Below, piece after piece: positions 22,401 through 34,000 of a stretch of DNA of 64,000 nt. The notes beneath the pieces were generated by a model, which did not search any database, was not told where the DNA came from, and was given only the letters and a program-made list of their open reading frames with translations. The position numbers and the translations under genes were made by a program. Each line of letters begins with the position of its first letter. The first letter of the stretch is position 1. The DNA is from Hymenopus coronatus (taxonomy: Eukaryota > Arthropoda > Insecta > Mantodea > Hymenopodidae): the NCBI GenBank assembly GCA_030762935.1, contig CM060899.1, positions 63,476,501-63,540,500 on the forward strand, in the 5' to 3' direction.

Positions 22401-25400
22401 CTTGGAAAAAGATTTTAATTATAAAATACTGTTTAATGAATTTTGAACTGCTGCCACTGTATCAACTATGGAAATAAATCACCACCATAAGCTACTCACT
22501 CATTTCTGATGATGAGGGCAAATAGCTCTGAAAACCAATCAGGCACAAAAAATTAAACTGATGTATGTGTTTCTAACTGTCCCATAAATTTAAATTTACA
22601 TTACTGTTACGAGCTTATCCAAATATTTTACAAATAAAAATGTGTTGTTTTACAGGACAAGCCTTAGTTGAATTGAGCAAGGAAAAATCTAGTTTAAAAC
22701 AAGCTGAAGTCCAGACGCACCAATTCCTGAAAACTCTAGCAAATGTCGAGTCCAAATTAACGGAACAAATAAATTACCTCACTCAGGTGTCAACAGGTAG
22801 GTTTTGATTTATTCTGACAGTATATACCTTATGTAACACCTTTGTAACTAGCAAAATATATGGTGTGCAGACCTTTTCTTGGGCGCTAGTTTTACAATGG
22901 AAGTGAGGGGCTGGAGGGAAGAAAAGAGAACATGCCTGCCTCTCTTTCCACAGTATTGTCAACCAAAGAAAGTTTCATTCGTTGAGGCCCTCAGCCATTA
23001 TGGTGAATAGGATATGTAATTTACGTCAAACTAGTTGAATTATTAAATAAAACTCAGTGCATGTACTCTGGGATCTACATACAGAATGAAGCTTACATTA
23101 AAACCACTAGATAAATAGCATATTTCATGTCTCAATATTGTTGCTGTGCTCTGCTTCTATAGATTGAAGAATAGGAAGATGAGTGCCAAAAAAAGGTGTG
23201 CACATAGTACAGAAACATAGCTGACTGTTAACTAGTGTAATTTTTGTAAAGGTAGAATCAAACTGAAAAATGTAATACCATAGCCAGCATTAAAGAAACA
23301 GATCTTCTGCTTTCTGTGATGTTGCTGAATATGAAATACCATGACAGCATACCACCTTTTTTCCTGGTAATCCACAAGGTATTCTGAAATTTATATTGAG
23401 ATAATACACCCTAGTGGTGTAAATACTTTGTCCCAGGCATGATTTGAACCATGGATCTTCCGCTTTCTGTCCAGTTGAGGAGTCATTGTCACATTGATAT
23501 AACAGATTGAGTTGCAATTTTTACTTTCTCTATACATACTATGTACATAGTGCATAGAGAAGGTATTGCATTCCACCCAAAAATTTGATAACAGGATTTC
23601 ACTGGAAATTACGTTTTAGGGTCCCCTATATCGATAAATGCATTTTCAGAAAAAGGTCCATGTGTATCTGTGAATACGATATCTCAAAAACAAAAAGTTG
23701 GTTAAATAACAAACTTGATATTTAAGTTTAGTGCTGCGACACAAAGATTTTGAGAAAAATCCCCCTCACCCCAAATTACCCTTTACATGGAAAAAATTTA
23801 GAGAATTTTGATTTTCTCAAAAATGGCTCTAATGATTTTGATAAAGATATTTATATGGCAAATAAAATGTATATCTTGAATTTTCTGGAAATAGCCTCTA
23901 AAAACCTCTTTATTTTGGGTGAATTTTGCTAAATCGTAAGAGATAGACAAAAACTTACTACACAAAAAATTTAGATTACGCTAAAACACACAATTTATGT
24001 TATAATAATTTTTTTGTGGAGTTGATCAGTTTTGAGATATTTCTTGTTATTGGCTTCAGCTATAAAATACACTTTACTCATACGGGAATGTCAACTCCTG
24101 TCCATATAATCAAAGGAACTTCAATCACATAGCAACCAGCTTATGACTATTACTTTATCCTATGGTATTCCCTTTATTTCCCTTTTACTTACATTGTAAC
24201 AAGACAATTTCTGCTAATTTTTTCTCGATTAGCATGAAGTAAATAGAAGAAATAAGCTTTTGTTGTAGAAATGAAGAGAAAGTCATGTGAATGGAACACA
24301 TCAGATTTTTTATAGTGAAAATTTATTGAAAACAAAAATATCTGTATCTCAGCTTTCGGTCCCTTAGGGTTGCTATTCGTCAGAAACAAATTAAAAAGTT
24401 TTGAGCTGTAACAGCTGGCTTTAGGTCTGTCTTCCACTCAACAACCCACTACCTGGTACTATGCCAGATATTGATAATGAACTTTCTAGCATTTGCACAA
24501 ACAACACAAAGAATACTTACAACCAAGAGTTTATCACCCACATAGTTTCACTTTTCTCCCAGTGATTGGATGCAGCAATAAAAAAAAAATCTGATTTGCT
24601 ACATTCCCATGATTTTTTCTACCTATTCTGTAATAGACTATTCTTATAAAAGTTTGTTGTTCTATCTACTTCATGCTAATCAACATAAGCATTACAAGAA
24701 AAGGTCTTGCTACTTAGCTCCTTATAAGTAGAAAAAGGTCCATGTAGGTAAATAAGGGAATGCACTAGGCTAAAATGATAAGTCAAATCCTTTAAAACTG
24801 GTTGTTATGTGATTTAAATTCAGTTCTCTTTGCATGGCCATGAGTAAAACAAAAGAAAAGGAAATGGCTAATTCCCATTTGAGAAAAGTTTAAGCATTTA
24901 AAAATTGAAACTAATAACAAGGAATATTTTGGAAATGGTTAACCCACAAAAAAAGGTATATGATGATTTATAATCAAAATTTAAGTATTTTCGTTTTGAC
25001 ACACGCACGCACACATACTCTCTCTCCCTCCCAACAATGCTTTTGTTTTTATTCAGGGGTGCTCAAAACTTATTTTTGGTGAAATTTTGGTAAAGCATTT
25101 TGGAAGCAATACCTTGTGTACCTAGGTACATATGACATGTAGTGAAAGTAAAGTTGCTGTTTTTGGATTCAGGGATCCTCAAAATATCTTTTTGATGAAA
25201 TCTCTCTCAGTAGGCAGAGGACGATGGATTTTTTTTTTTTTTTTTTTTTTTGGCATAAAAATCCTTAGCATTACTTCCATCAGAAAGGAGGTAAAGCCGT
25301 TGGTCCTGTATCATGGATTTATGGCACATAAAAGAACCTCAAGTCTAATATAGAGGTCTGAGCAAAATTAAACGGTCTTTCACGCCCAGTATAGAATGGT

Positions 25401-25772
25401 ACGCTGAGAACCACAACAGTTAAAGAGCATCCATAAATAAAGCTCTATTTCATTTCTTATCTGTCTACTATGTATGTTGTACATATATGCTAGAGAAAGT
25501 AAAAATAAGTTAGAGCAAATGTGAATAGACATTTTAATCATGTTTCAGGACAACCCCATGAAGGATCTGGTTATGCCTCACAGAAAGTGCTTCAGATGGC
25601 ATGGCACAGACTTGAACATGCACGTAGCAGAGTCAATGAGCTAGAGAGGATAAAAAATAAACATTTGCAGGGAAGAGCAATGCTGCGACCACAATCACAA
25701 CCAGTAAATCAACAGCAACAAAATGGCGGACAAGCATTAGGAAGCAATCAGGGTCCTGGATCAACTGGTTGA
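17932..25772 (+). CDS. MED11: Mediator complex subunit 11, three exons
   Basis: MED11 is a small helical subunit of the Mediator head module, which links transcription factors to RNA polymerase II in the nucleus. Joining 17932-18007, 22656-22796 and 25549-25772 gives one frame of 146 residues; both introns are GT-AG and phase 1. The joined protein contains LELSKEK-like VELSKEK and then [19 protein letters not shown], which matches the hallmark [21 protein letters not shown] region I recall from animal MED11. A start at residue 1 or 5 is possible; the first ATG is used. After the conserved core comes a Q/G/N-rich tail (about residues 118-146), absent from the 117-residue human protein but usual in insect Mediator subunits. 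The introns (4.6 and 2.8 kb) are swollen by repeats. The gene converges on PCID2. Confidence 0.95.
18349..18408. repeat. (CT)n microsatellite
   Basis: About 60 bp of CT with one A interruption, in MED11 intron 1. It is not part of an R1 copy. Confidence 0.95.
18640..18800 (+). repeat. R2 dispersed repeat, copy 2
   Basis: Begins near TAGATTGCTGAGGTTTTAAC and includes CAGCTGCGCTTTG and CAACTATGCTTTGTAAC. A direct partner lies about 370 bp downstream. Confidence 0.6.
19010..19220 (+). repeat. R2 dispersed repeat, copy 3
   Basis: Begins near TAGATTGCTAAGGTTTTAAC and includes CAACTGCTCCACTCCT and CAACTACATTTTGCAG, in line with the first and second copies. Confidence 0.6.
19399..19456. repeat. 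(TA)n microsatellite
   Basis: A 58-bp TA tract preceded by a T run, directly beside a SINE-D tail. Confidence 0.95.
19457..19575 (-). mobile_element. SINE-D copy (tRNA-like head)
   Basis: On the - strand, an A-box-like TGGTAGCTCAGTGGCACAGC and a B box GGTTCAAATCC, then GGCATTGAATTTTAATC. Its tail abuts the TA microsatellite. Not a tRNA gene: the acceptor stem is not paired and the body continues. Confidence 0.7.
19850..20220 (+). repeat. R3 dispersed repeat, copy 1
   Basis: Shares long words with 52443-52810: ACAGCTGTTAACCAACTC, CATCTCATACCATTTGGCAG, AACAATTAACCAATGAGAT and TAAGCACATCCTACA. Non-coding and unclassified. Confidence 0.75.
20314..20579. repeat. near-perfect 128-bp inverted repeat
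   Basis: The left arm 20314-20441 and right arm 20452-20579 are reverse complements with no mismatch noticed by eye, around a 10-bp spacer. A 12-bp direct repeat AGGGTGCCATTA stands at 20265-20276 and 20579-20590. It lies in MED11 intron 1 and codes for nothing recognised. Confidence 0.95.
21195..21460 (+). mobile_element. SINE-B copy, full length
   Basis: The head CTCCATGGTTACCATGCTAA and B box GGTTCAAACCTGGCGG, body CCTTCGGAAGGGAAGCAAAG, and tail GAGAACCAAAGCAGTTAAAG with ATAAATAAA. Confidence 0.85.
21478..21880 (-). pseudogene. mariner relic with internal deletion
   Basis: Reading the - strand in shifting frames gives KECYNCFKDG (compare KEWYNRFKDG of the mariner helix-turn-helix region). 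It then passes directly to FIAKHNIPV-like words and WLFPKLKMPLKGTRFESRED, the mariner C-terminus. The DDE core between them is missing. Frames are broken by stops and shifts, so it is dead. It is a different mariner lineage from the intact copy at 48207. Confidence 0.7.
22656..22796 (+). CDS. MED11: MED11 exon 2
   Basis: The acceptor is tgttttacag|GACAAGCC and the donor ACAG|gtaggt. It codes QALVELSKEKSSLKQAE and on to NYLTQVSTG. Phase 1 on both sides. It is too short and lacks a start ATG, so it is easily missed as an ORF. Confidence 0.93.
23270..23515 (-). mobile_element. SINE-D-like copy, degenerate
   Basis: The - strand carries a B-box-like GGTTCAAATCATGCC and preceding CAGAAAGCGGAAGATCCAT, similar to the SINE-D head. 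The first part (23272-23330) repeats a related segment. Boundaries uncertain. Confidence 0.45.
23518..24306 (-). mobile_element. R1 copy, complete
   Basis: From the hairpin end (ACTTTCTCTATACATACTAT, GTACATAGTGCATAGAG) to the 5' end GAATGGAACACATCAGA. In MED11 intron 2. The CA tract is nearly absent (GTGTATCTGTG). Confidence 0.88.
24307..24589. other. spacer in MED11 intron 2
   Basis: Non-R1 sequence between two copies; it contains GCTTTCGGTCCCTTAGGG. No family recognised. Confidence 0.4.
24590..25505 (+). mobile_element. R1 copy with SINE-B inside
   Basis: From TCTGATTTGCTACATTCCC to TGCTAGAGAAAGTAAAAA, with a SINE-B at 25213-25450 in its 3' part. A shorter hairpin-like end at 25118-25151 (ACCTAGGTACATATGACATG, AGTGAAAGTAAA) suggests two overlapping copies. 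Confidence 0.75.
25213..25450 (+). mobile_element. SINE-B copy, head lost
   Basis: Starts at GGCAGAGGACGATGGA followed by a T run, then AAGGAGGTAAAGCCGTTGGT, AACGGTCTTTCACGCCCAG and the tail GAACCACAACAGTTAAAGAG with ATAAATAAA. Confidence 0.8.
25549..25772 (+). CDS. MED11: MED11 exon 3 with stop
   Basis: The acceptor is catgtttcag|GACAACCC. It codes [20 protein letters not shown], then a helix with RVNELERIKNKH, then a low-complexity tail rich in Q, N and G, ending TGA at 25770-25772. The exon follows directly after an R1 copy that ends in the intron at about 25505. Confidence 0.94.
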
Positions 25773-25874
25773 AACATTTGTGTACAAAAAACTGCAGGAT
25801 TCAGTTTGGTGCGCTTTTAATGCATGGACTGTGATTTCATGTTGTGAACAATCACCACCTATACAGTATATTTC

Positions 25875-25880
25875 AATAAA
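25875..25880 (+). terminator. MED11 poly(A) signal
   Basis: AATAAA about 100 nt after the MED11 stop codon, followed by a T-rich stretch. The position and sense are right for the MED11 3' end. Confidence 0.6.
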
Positions 25881-26142
25881 GTGAGATTCCTAATTTGCAT
25901 TTCTTATTCTTGGCTGTTTTAAGAGTCAAATTGTTTGTCATTGCTTACTTCAAGGACGTCCTTAAGGGTGAGTTTCCATTCACAGACATCACTCTTTCAG
26001 GCGAATAAGGAAATACTTTTTATCATAATATAGTAACTTTATTTCCATAATTTAAATGGAGTCACCTTTTTATACACTTTTTGCTCCAACTTTGCCTTCG
26101 TTTGGGAAGACTGGTTTCAGGGTACTTTAACCCTATCAGTCG

Positions 26143-26190
26143 CCCTCCGTGGTGTAATGGTTATAATGCTGACTTCATATATCCAAGGTA
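26143..26190 (+). mobile_element. SINE-B head fragment
   Basis: GCCCTCCGTGGTGTAATGG and ATAATGCTGACTTCATATA match the SINE-B head, then the sequence passes directly into R1 3' sequence. Confidence 0.6.
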
Positions 26191-26244
26191 TTTAATAGTC
26201 TTTTCATTTTTGAGCTATGCTGTCCACAGACACACACACAGACC

Positions 26245-26281
<37 letters not shown>

Positions 26282-26415
26282 GCTTTATTTGGACTCACGT
26301 TAGCCTAAAACATGTATTTAAGCTGAAATCTCAACATCAAATTTTTGGATGCATTTCAATGCCTTCTCTATCCCTATGTACATTGTACATATGGGGCTAG
26401 AGAAATAAAAATATG
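26191..26415 (+). mobile_element. R1 3' fragment
   Basis: Starts at GGTATTTAATAGTCTTTTC, with a short CA tract, a 28-T run, and a variant hairpin CCCTATGTACATTGTACATA with GGGGCTAGAGAAA. It belongs to a sub-family with C-C-C/G-G-G in the stem. Confidence 0.75.
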
Positions 26416-26577
26416 ACTTAAATTATTAATAGGGGGGGGGGCACCACTGCAACTACCACAATCCTGGTGATGAAGATGAACATCTTCGAAAAAGTTTGTA
26501 ACTGAAGTTTAAGGTGAATAGGTACTCATCTGTTAAAATTTTGAATGAAAATAACTTCACAGCTAATGGTGCTTCTA

Positions 26578-27528
26578 TTTTTACTTTCTCTACACGTACT
26601 ATGTACATAGTGAAATGTAAATGGCGTGTTATTTACTGAGGTTCTCAGCATCCCATTCTATACTGGGCATGAAAGACTGCTTAATTTTGCTCAGAGGCCT
26701 CTCTATCAGGCTTGAGGTTCTTTTACGTGCCGTAAATCTACGACATGGGACCAACGGCTTTACTTCCCATCCGAAGGAAGCCATGTTAAGGATTTTTACA
26801 CCCAAAAAAAAAAACCATCGTCCTCCTCTGCAACTTTGGGTAGATGAAGTTAGCCTGGTAAGGTCTCCTGTATCTAAAGAAAACATTTTCAGAAAAAGTC
26901 TGTGTGTCTGTGAGCACGATAGCTCAAAAATGAAAAGTTGGTATGTAAGTTAAATATCTTCCCAGGAAACTACCCTATACGTGGAACTTTTTTTGAAAAT
27001 TTTGATTTTCTCAAAAATGGCTCTAAAGATTTTGATTAAATTTTCATATATTAAAGATATTTACCTGACAAATAAAATGTATATCTTGAATTTTCTGGGA
27101 ATAGCCTCTGAAGACTACTTTATTCTGGATGAATTTTACAGAATTTTGCATACTGCTAAACCGTAAGAGATAGGCAAAAACTTAACCCACAATTTATGCT
27201 GTATACATTTTTTTTGGTGGAGTTGACCATTTTTGAGATATTCCTTGTTTTTAATTTCAGCTTTGAAAAACATACTTTTCTCATACAGGAATTTGTCAAC
27301 TCCTGTCCATACAAACAAAGGCACTTCAGTTTCATAGCAACCAGCTATTGAGTATCACTTTAACCTATGGTCCTCCCTTATTTCGCTTCTACTTACAAGG
27401 AAGTAAGTAATAAGACTATTTCTGCTAATTTTTTCTTGACTAGTAAGAAATAAATGAAAGCATAAGCTTTTTAAAAATAATTTATTGCAGAGATGTAGAG
27501 AAAGTCATGTGAATGGTACACATCAGAT
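26578..27528 (-). mobile_element. R1 copy with SINE-B inside
   Basis: Hairpin end ACTTTCTCTACACGTACTAT at 26582, SINE-B at 26628-26850, then R1 middle words, ending GAATGGTACACATCAGA. It lies between the two convergent genes. Confidence 0.8.
26628..26850 (-). mobile_element. SINE-B copy, inverted
   Basis: The tail GAGGTTCTCAGCATCCCATT comes first, then GTGAAAGACC-type words in reverse, and CTTTACTTCCCATCCGAAGG, ending CATCGTCCTCCTCTGCAAC. ORFs on both strands here are artefacts. Confidence 0.8.
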
Positions 27529-27695
27529 TTTTAATATTTTTAATGATTATGCACTTAATGAAACAATCATAGTTGAAGTGAGAGTTTTATTAGAAGGCAA
27601 AAATCATATATCACAATTATCACCTATTACTGGACCAGAAATTAATCCACTGGCATGCTGCACTAACATGCACTTTCCATTTGGTTAAAGTTCTT

Positions 27696-27701
27696 TTTAT
27701 T
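27696..27701 (-). terminator. PCID2 poly(A) signal
   Basis: AATAAA on the - strand about 115 nt after the PCID2 stop. An R1 copy starts about 170 nt further on (27528). Confidence 0.55.
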
Positions 27702-27812
27702 CTACAAAATGGCTATGGAGACAATCTCTGATGCAAGTTAGGCTTCAATACTGTGCAAATTATAGATGGTAAATGTCTTATTGCAACAAATCAACGCCTT
27801 CTGCTTCAAAGC

Positions 27813-28026
27813 TCACACCACTGTGTTCAGTAGTGGAAATGGATTCTGTTTACTCACAACCAATTTCTTGTGCTGATGTGAAATGTAGCCCTTAATTTTT
27901 CCCTCAAATATTAAATTTGCCACAATGCACTCAGTTTCATCTAAGTCAATATCAGGAATGGCCATACATTTAAGTGCAATCAACAATGTCTCAGTTGGTA
28001 GCTGGTGTGTTTTCGTTAAAAGGTAA
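27813..28026 (-). CDS. PCID2: PCID2 exon 8 with stop
   Basis: 214 nt coding [20 protein letters not shown] through [13 protein letters not shown] at 27815-27813. The acceptor is cttctctttttcag. It carries the winged-helix end of the PCI domain ([20 protein letters not shown]). Confidence 0.96.
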
Positions 28027-31000
28027 CTGAAAAAGAGAAGAAAACTTTCTTTAAAAAATTGCAGACACTTTTATTAAACCTGTCAGTGTTGAAAAATAGC
28101 ATTTCACAATTCACCACAAGATACATTTTTACTTATCTGCCTAACCCTTTTAGTGACAATCTAATCATGATGCTATTTTCATTTGCTTTAGCTCTTTCCA
28201 GCAGGAAAGACTGTACTTTCTACTTCATAGGCATAGAGAAAGGTTTTCTGGAACATTTTAGGGTCGCATCTTTACACTCTAAAGTGCCAAACTAGCTCCA
28301 GTTTTTATGTTGATTGAAACATCATCTAACAAAAGTTTATGAACCGAATAGGAAATAAGAGCTGTAGATTGCAATGTTTTAGTAAAAATGAATGATTTTG
28401 CATTTTCAAGCCTTGAAAGCACTTCTGACATCAACATAAGAGAGAAGGATATATATTTTAGTTCAGCGGTGAAAATAACAAAAGCCCTTGTTATACCCCT
28501 AAATTGTATAGTAATCTATGTTATATTTTATCCTATTGCTTTTGTTGATAGAATTTGTCATTAAAGCTGAAACATTTTTGATCCAAACAAAGATTAGTAA
28601 GGTTAACAAAATCATTTATTAAATCTTCATTCAATTCTATAGAACTTAACCATATTTTTAAAAATGTCAAAAGTCTTTCTCTAGGAATGCTTGGGGGGAA
28701 AACACACACACACACACACATACGCGCGCGCACACACATTTTTCTAAAAATGCTTTTTTTAACACTCAGGGGACCTCAAAAAATATATTTCTGGTGAAAT
28801 CTTGACATCAAATTTTTGGGTGGAATAACCTTCCCTAGCTACTATGTACATTGTAAGCACATGCATTCTAGAGAAAGTAATTGCTCTTTTATTGTGGTCC
28901 CTCTATAGACTGTGTCATTTATTATTACTTTCTAGTGTATCCATATGTCAGATGAACACATGTTGCTCAAATTGGCAACAAACACTTAGTTCAGAATTTG
29001 GTTGCTAGCCTGTGAGACCCCATCATACAAAAATAGTGCTGTAAATTTCAAATATTGAGCTTTCGAGTGTAAATGCAAAATTTCTGAGAAGCTGCCAGAA
29101 ATGTACGGGTCATGATATTAAATTCCCAACTAACCCGCTTTATCCCAGTAAACATTTTCTCAAATTAATTTTGAGGTAACACACCCCAATTAGGAATTAC
29201 AATCTCGTAAGAGGTTTAAGTCTTGGACTTTATGGTTTACCACAATTGGGTGAATCAACTATAGTTGCTCTTAATCAACATTATTTATGTGAGCCACTGT
29301 ACTCAATTTGCATTTTTTCATCTGATGATAATAAGAATGTGAAACTTTACTATACAGTTACTTACACTTTTTTGAAGAGATTTCGGTAAGATATTATCTT
29401 CAGTTTCTCAAGTATGAGAAATATACCACACTGTATAAAAAATGACTCGTGAACTTCCATCATTTTGTTGAACTGTTGTAAATTGCCTTGTTTCACTGCT
29501 TCCACTATTTCCACGAATTGCAGGAGGTCATACTTCTGCAAAAGTGCTCTCTTGGGCATGTAACCCTAAACATATTTTACAAAATAAATTAAATGCTTAT
29601 CCACATATACTCATTGATTATAAATTCTTCAAATACAGATTTTATCCATCAATTACCATTTCACATTATGTATTATAGTATCTATGTAAAAGTGATTCTA
29701 TCCATTCTATTTATTTACTTTAATCACACTATATACATAAAAATTATTTCAAATTACTTATGGCATTGTGCATTACTCATTTGACTGGTAATTTCTACAT
29801 TTGACTGTGTTCAAATGGTTTGACAAGTCTAAAAAATCTGATGTGTTCCATTCACATGACTTTCTTTATATCTCTGCAACAAAGTATTGTTAAAAAGCTT
29901 ATTGTTCTATTTACTTAATGCTAATCTAAAAAAATTAGCAGAAATAGTCTTATTACTTGCTTCCTTGTAAGTAGAAGCGAAATAAGGGAGTACCATAGGT
30001 TAGTTAAAGTGATAGTCAAAAGCTGGTTGCTATGTGACTGAAGTTACTCTCTTTGTATGGACATGAGTCCTATGTTAGAAAAGAATACTTTTTTAAAACT
30101 GAAACCAAAAACAAGGAATATCTAAAAACGATCAACTCCATGAAAAAAATGCATATAGCATAAATTGTGTGTTTTAAAGAGCTCTACATTTTTTGTGTGG
30201 TAAGTTTTTTTCCATCTCTTACAGTTTAGCAGTTGTGCAAAATTCCATAAAATTTGTCCAGAATAAAGTAGTCTTTAGAGGCTATTCCCAGAAAATTCAA
30301 GATATACATTTTATTTGTCAGGTAAATATCTTTAATATATATTTTAATCAAAATCGTTAGAGCCATTTTTAAGAAAATAAAACATTTCGAAAAAAGTTCA
30401 ATGTAAAGGGTAGTTTGGCGTGGTGGGATTTTTCTCAAAATCTTCATGTTGCATCCCTGGAAATACTAGGTTTGGTATTTTACCAACTTTTCGTTTTTGA
30501 GTTATCATGTTCACAGACACTCAGTGACACACACACACACACAGACTTTTTCTTAAAATGCTTTTTTTTAGTTACAGGGGACCCTAAAACATATATTTCC
30601 GGTGAAATCTCGGTATCAAATTTTTGGGTGGAATGCAATACCTTCTCTATACACTATATACATAGTACGTGTAGAGAAAGTAAAAATAATATTTTATCTA
30701 TCAATTACCATTTCACATTATCGTATTTTAGTAAAAGTGATTCTATCCATTCTAATTTACCTTAATCACAGTATATATATCAAAATTATTTCAAATTAAA
30801 GACTCTAAAGACTTATGGCATTGTGCACCACTCATTCAAGGTTTGACTGGTATTTTTTACATTTGACTGTATTCAGCGGGTCCGACAAGTCTAAAAAATC
30901 TTATGTGTTCCATTCACATGACTTTCTCTAGCTGTTACACAAACAACTTTCCTTACAAAAGATTATTCTTTCAACTACGACATGCTAATCAAGATAAACG

Positions 31001-34000
31001 TTAGCAAAAACTGCCATAAGGGAATACACTAGGCTATCGATACTCAAAGCTTTTAAAAGGTGGTCCTATGTGAAGCAACTGAAGTTCTGCTCACTTTGCA
31101 ATGTCTGCAGTAAAACAAGAGAGATGAAACAAAATGTCATGTCCCTTTTGGGAAACGTTAAAAGAAGTTTAAAATTGAGACCGATAACAAGGAATATTTT
31201 AGAAATGGTCAGCTCTATATAAAAAACATATATGACATAAATTATGTGTTTTAACAAGATCTACAATTTTTGTATAGTCTATATTCTGTCTATCTCTTAC
31301 GGTTTAACTGTTATGCAAAAGTATGCAAAACTCATCTAACATAAAGAGGTCTCCAGAGGAATCAAAATATACAGTTTAATTGAGATATACATATCTTTAA
31401 TATACAGTATTTTAATCAAAATCGTTAAGCCATTTTTGAGAATTTTTTTTTTTTTTTTTTTTTTTAAATGTTCCTATCACATCCTTGGAAGAAACTAAAT
31501 GGTCTTTATGTTTATCTCTATCTCTCTCTCGCTCATTTATTTTCTAGTCACAGATGTGATCTATGGTGTGATGGTAGGTGTAACTTTTATCACAGAAAGA
31601 TTAGACTGTAAAATGTTTTATCATATCTTTGATCACATTTCAGAAATGTAATAGTGTAATATAGGTCTAAGAGCTTACAGCTAATACTTAAAGAACTATC
31701 AAATCCATTTAAATTAACAGCATGGGAAAGAATTTTCATCCTAAAATACTGCCACACAGCCATGAATTTTGAACTCCCTCAGATGGATGGTTTATCCCAT
31801 TCACCACATGACACCACAATAAACCCATCAACAGCAATGGCTAAACAGCTGACAAAGCAGGCAAGGACCTGCAAAACAATTGTTCTATTCCATAAAAGTA
31901 GGTTGACTACATTAATCAATTGATTCAGTTTCCTGTATCCCACTTGTATAGCTATAATGGGGGTGGCAACACTGGCTGCACTGCAACCTTTCTAGATCTA
32001 TTGCACATCCCCAGTATTATTATCCACCCAGAGTCTGATGTTCGTAATAAATTAATTACTCTGAACTGTGGTATCTGAAAGTTCTTCAATTTTGGAAATT
32101 GGCTCCCAAAAATGACAGCTCTTTGGTGAGCACTCATACAATATATGGGTCACTGTTTCATTAGTCTCCTGTAAAGAGGCCCATTGCCATGAGAGCTTTT
32201 CCCTATTTAATTTTAACACTTTTCACAACCTGCTTCTGTCCAATCTTCTCTGAGAAACCAATCACTGATAGCCAGCTTAACCAGTCCTGATGACAGCACC
32301 AGTAATGGTTCAGGTCTAATAAAAGATTCCTCAGCTACACCCTAAGCTTTATCTATTATTTCCCAGAATTCCTACGTGTCCCAGAACTAAAGGACTTCAC
32401 AAAACGTTTATCAAGGGCGTTCGGGCCTATCCTTCTTGTAAGTACAAAAATGTGTAACGAAGCTATCACAAAATCGATCAACTCCTCGAAAAAAAATCAT
32501 ATAACATAAATTGTGTGTTTTAATGTGCTCTACATTTTTGTCCATTTTTTACGGTTTAGCAGTTATGCAAAATTCCTGCAGAATAAAGTAATCTTCAGAG
32601 GCTATTCCCAGAAAATTCAAGATATACATATTATTTGTCAGGTAAATATCTTTAATATACAATAATTTAATCAAAATCGTTACAGCCATTTTTGAGAAAA
32701 TCAAAATTTTCGAAAAAAGTTCCATGTAAAGGGTAGTTGGGGATGGGGGGATTTTCTTGCATCCTTGGAAGATACCAAACTTAAATACCAATTTTGGTAT
32801 TTAACAGTCTTTTCGTTTTTGAGCTATGTTGTCCACGCACACACACAGACCTTTTTCCAAAAATGCTTTTTTTGGATTCAGGGGGACCCAAAACGTGTAT
32901 TTCTGGTGAAATCTCTGTATCAAATTTTTGAGTGGAACACAATACTTTCTCTATACACTATGTACATAGTACGTGTACAGAAAGTAAAAATCCAAAGGAT
33001 TGAGGTCGAGGGAACATGCAGACCGTGGAACTGGTCCCCCTCTACCTATCCATCTGTAATTCTAGATATCAGCCAGTGCATCTCAAACAATGAGACTAAA
33101 ATGTGTTAAAGTGTCATGCATAAACCATACATTTCTTCTTATTTGCAGAGACGCATCTTCTAATAAGTCTCAGAGAGTGTTCTGAATGAAGTCTCAGTAA
33201 ACAGCACCTGTAAGGCATTTTGGGGGAATGTAATTACATAACTGACAAATGTAAACAAGCAGCCACGGCAACACAAGGCCAACTCCACAGGGTAAAATGG
33301 GCCAAAGCCTTCTAACATGATGCATAAATGAAGTAATTATTAGATTGGACCCTGAAAGTCCTTGAACGTAAACTTTCATTACTAAATTGATAACATGAAG
33401 ACAAATGGTTTTAGAATACATGTTTACATGGATCTATTTTCTTGTTTTGATGCAAGGAATCTATACCCAAACATTTTAAAAAACATATTGGGTGTAGAAA
33501 ATCATATGAATGTAAGCAAACAACTCTTACAATACTTAATTGTATATTATAAATTATTAATCAGTAATAAAGTTGCAGAAACTTACAAGGAGCATTTTTA
33601 CTGGGATTAGGTAGATTAAAATTAGCCTCTTATTGTTCCAGCTATCTTTATGACACCTTTTAAATGCAAAAGACAAATATTCATCCGCTGAAAAAAAAGA
33701 AAATGTGTATTAGCAGGAGGGATGCACTGCTTTGGAGCTACAATACCAAACAGGAAATATGTATGATTAAAATTATACAATGAATTATTTTGTAGTTCAG
33801 AAAGGTGTTTGATAAAGAAATAAAAAGCAAATAACCAGAGAGAAAATGCAGGGAGGGATGGATTCCCTAATTGCAATATGAGAATACTAACCAGTAAAAT
33901 ACATTGTCTTATTTTTGAAATTTTGCAAATATTTAAAGAAGCTTTCAACAGTGATATGATTAACATTAACTTAGCACATTGAAGCCCAGGTGTTTCTTTA

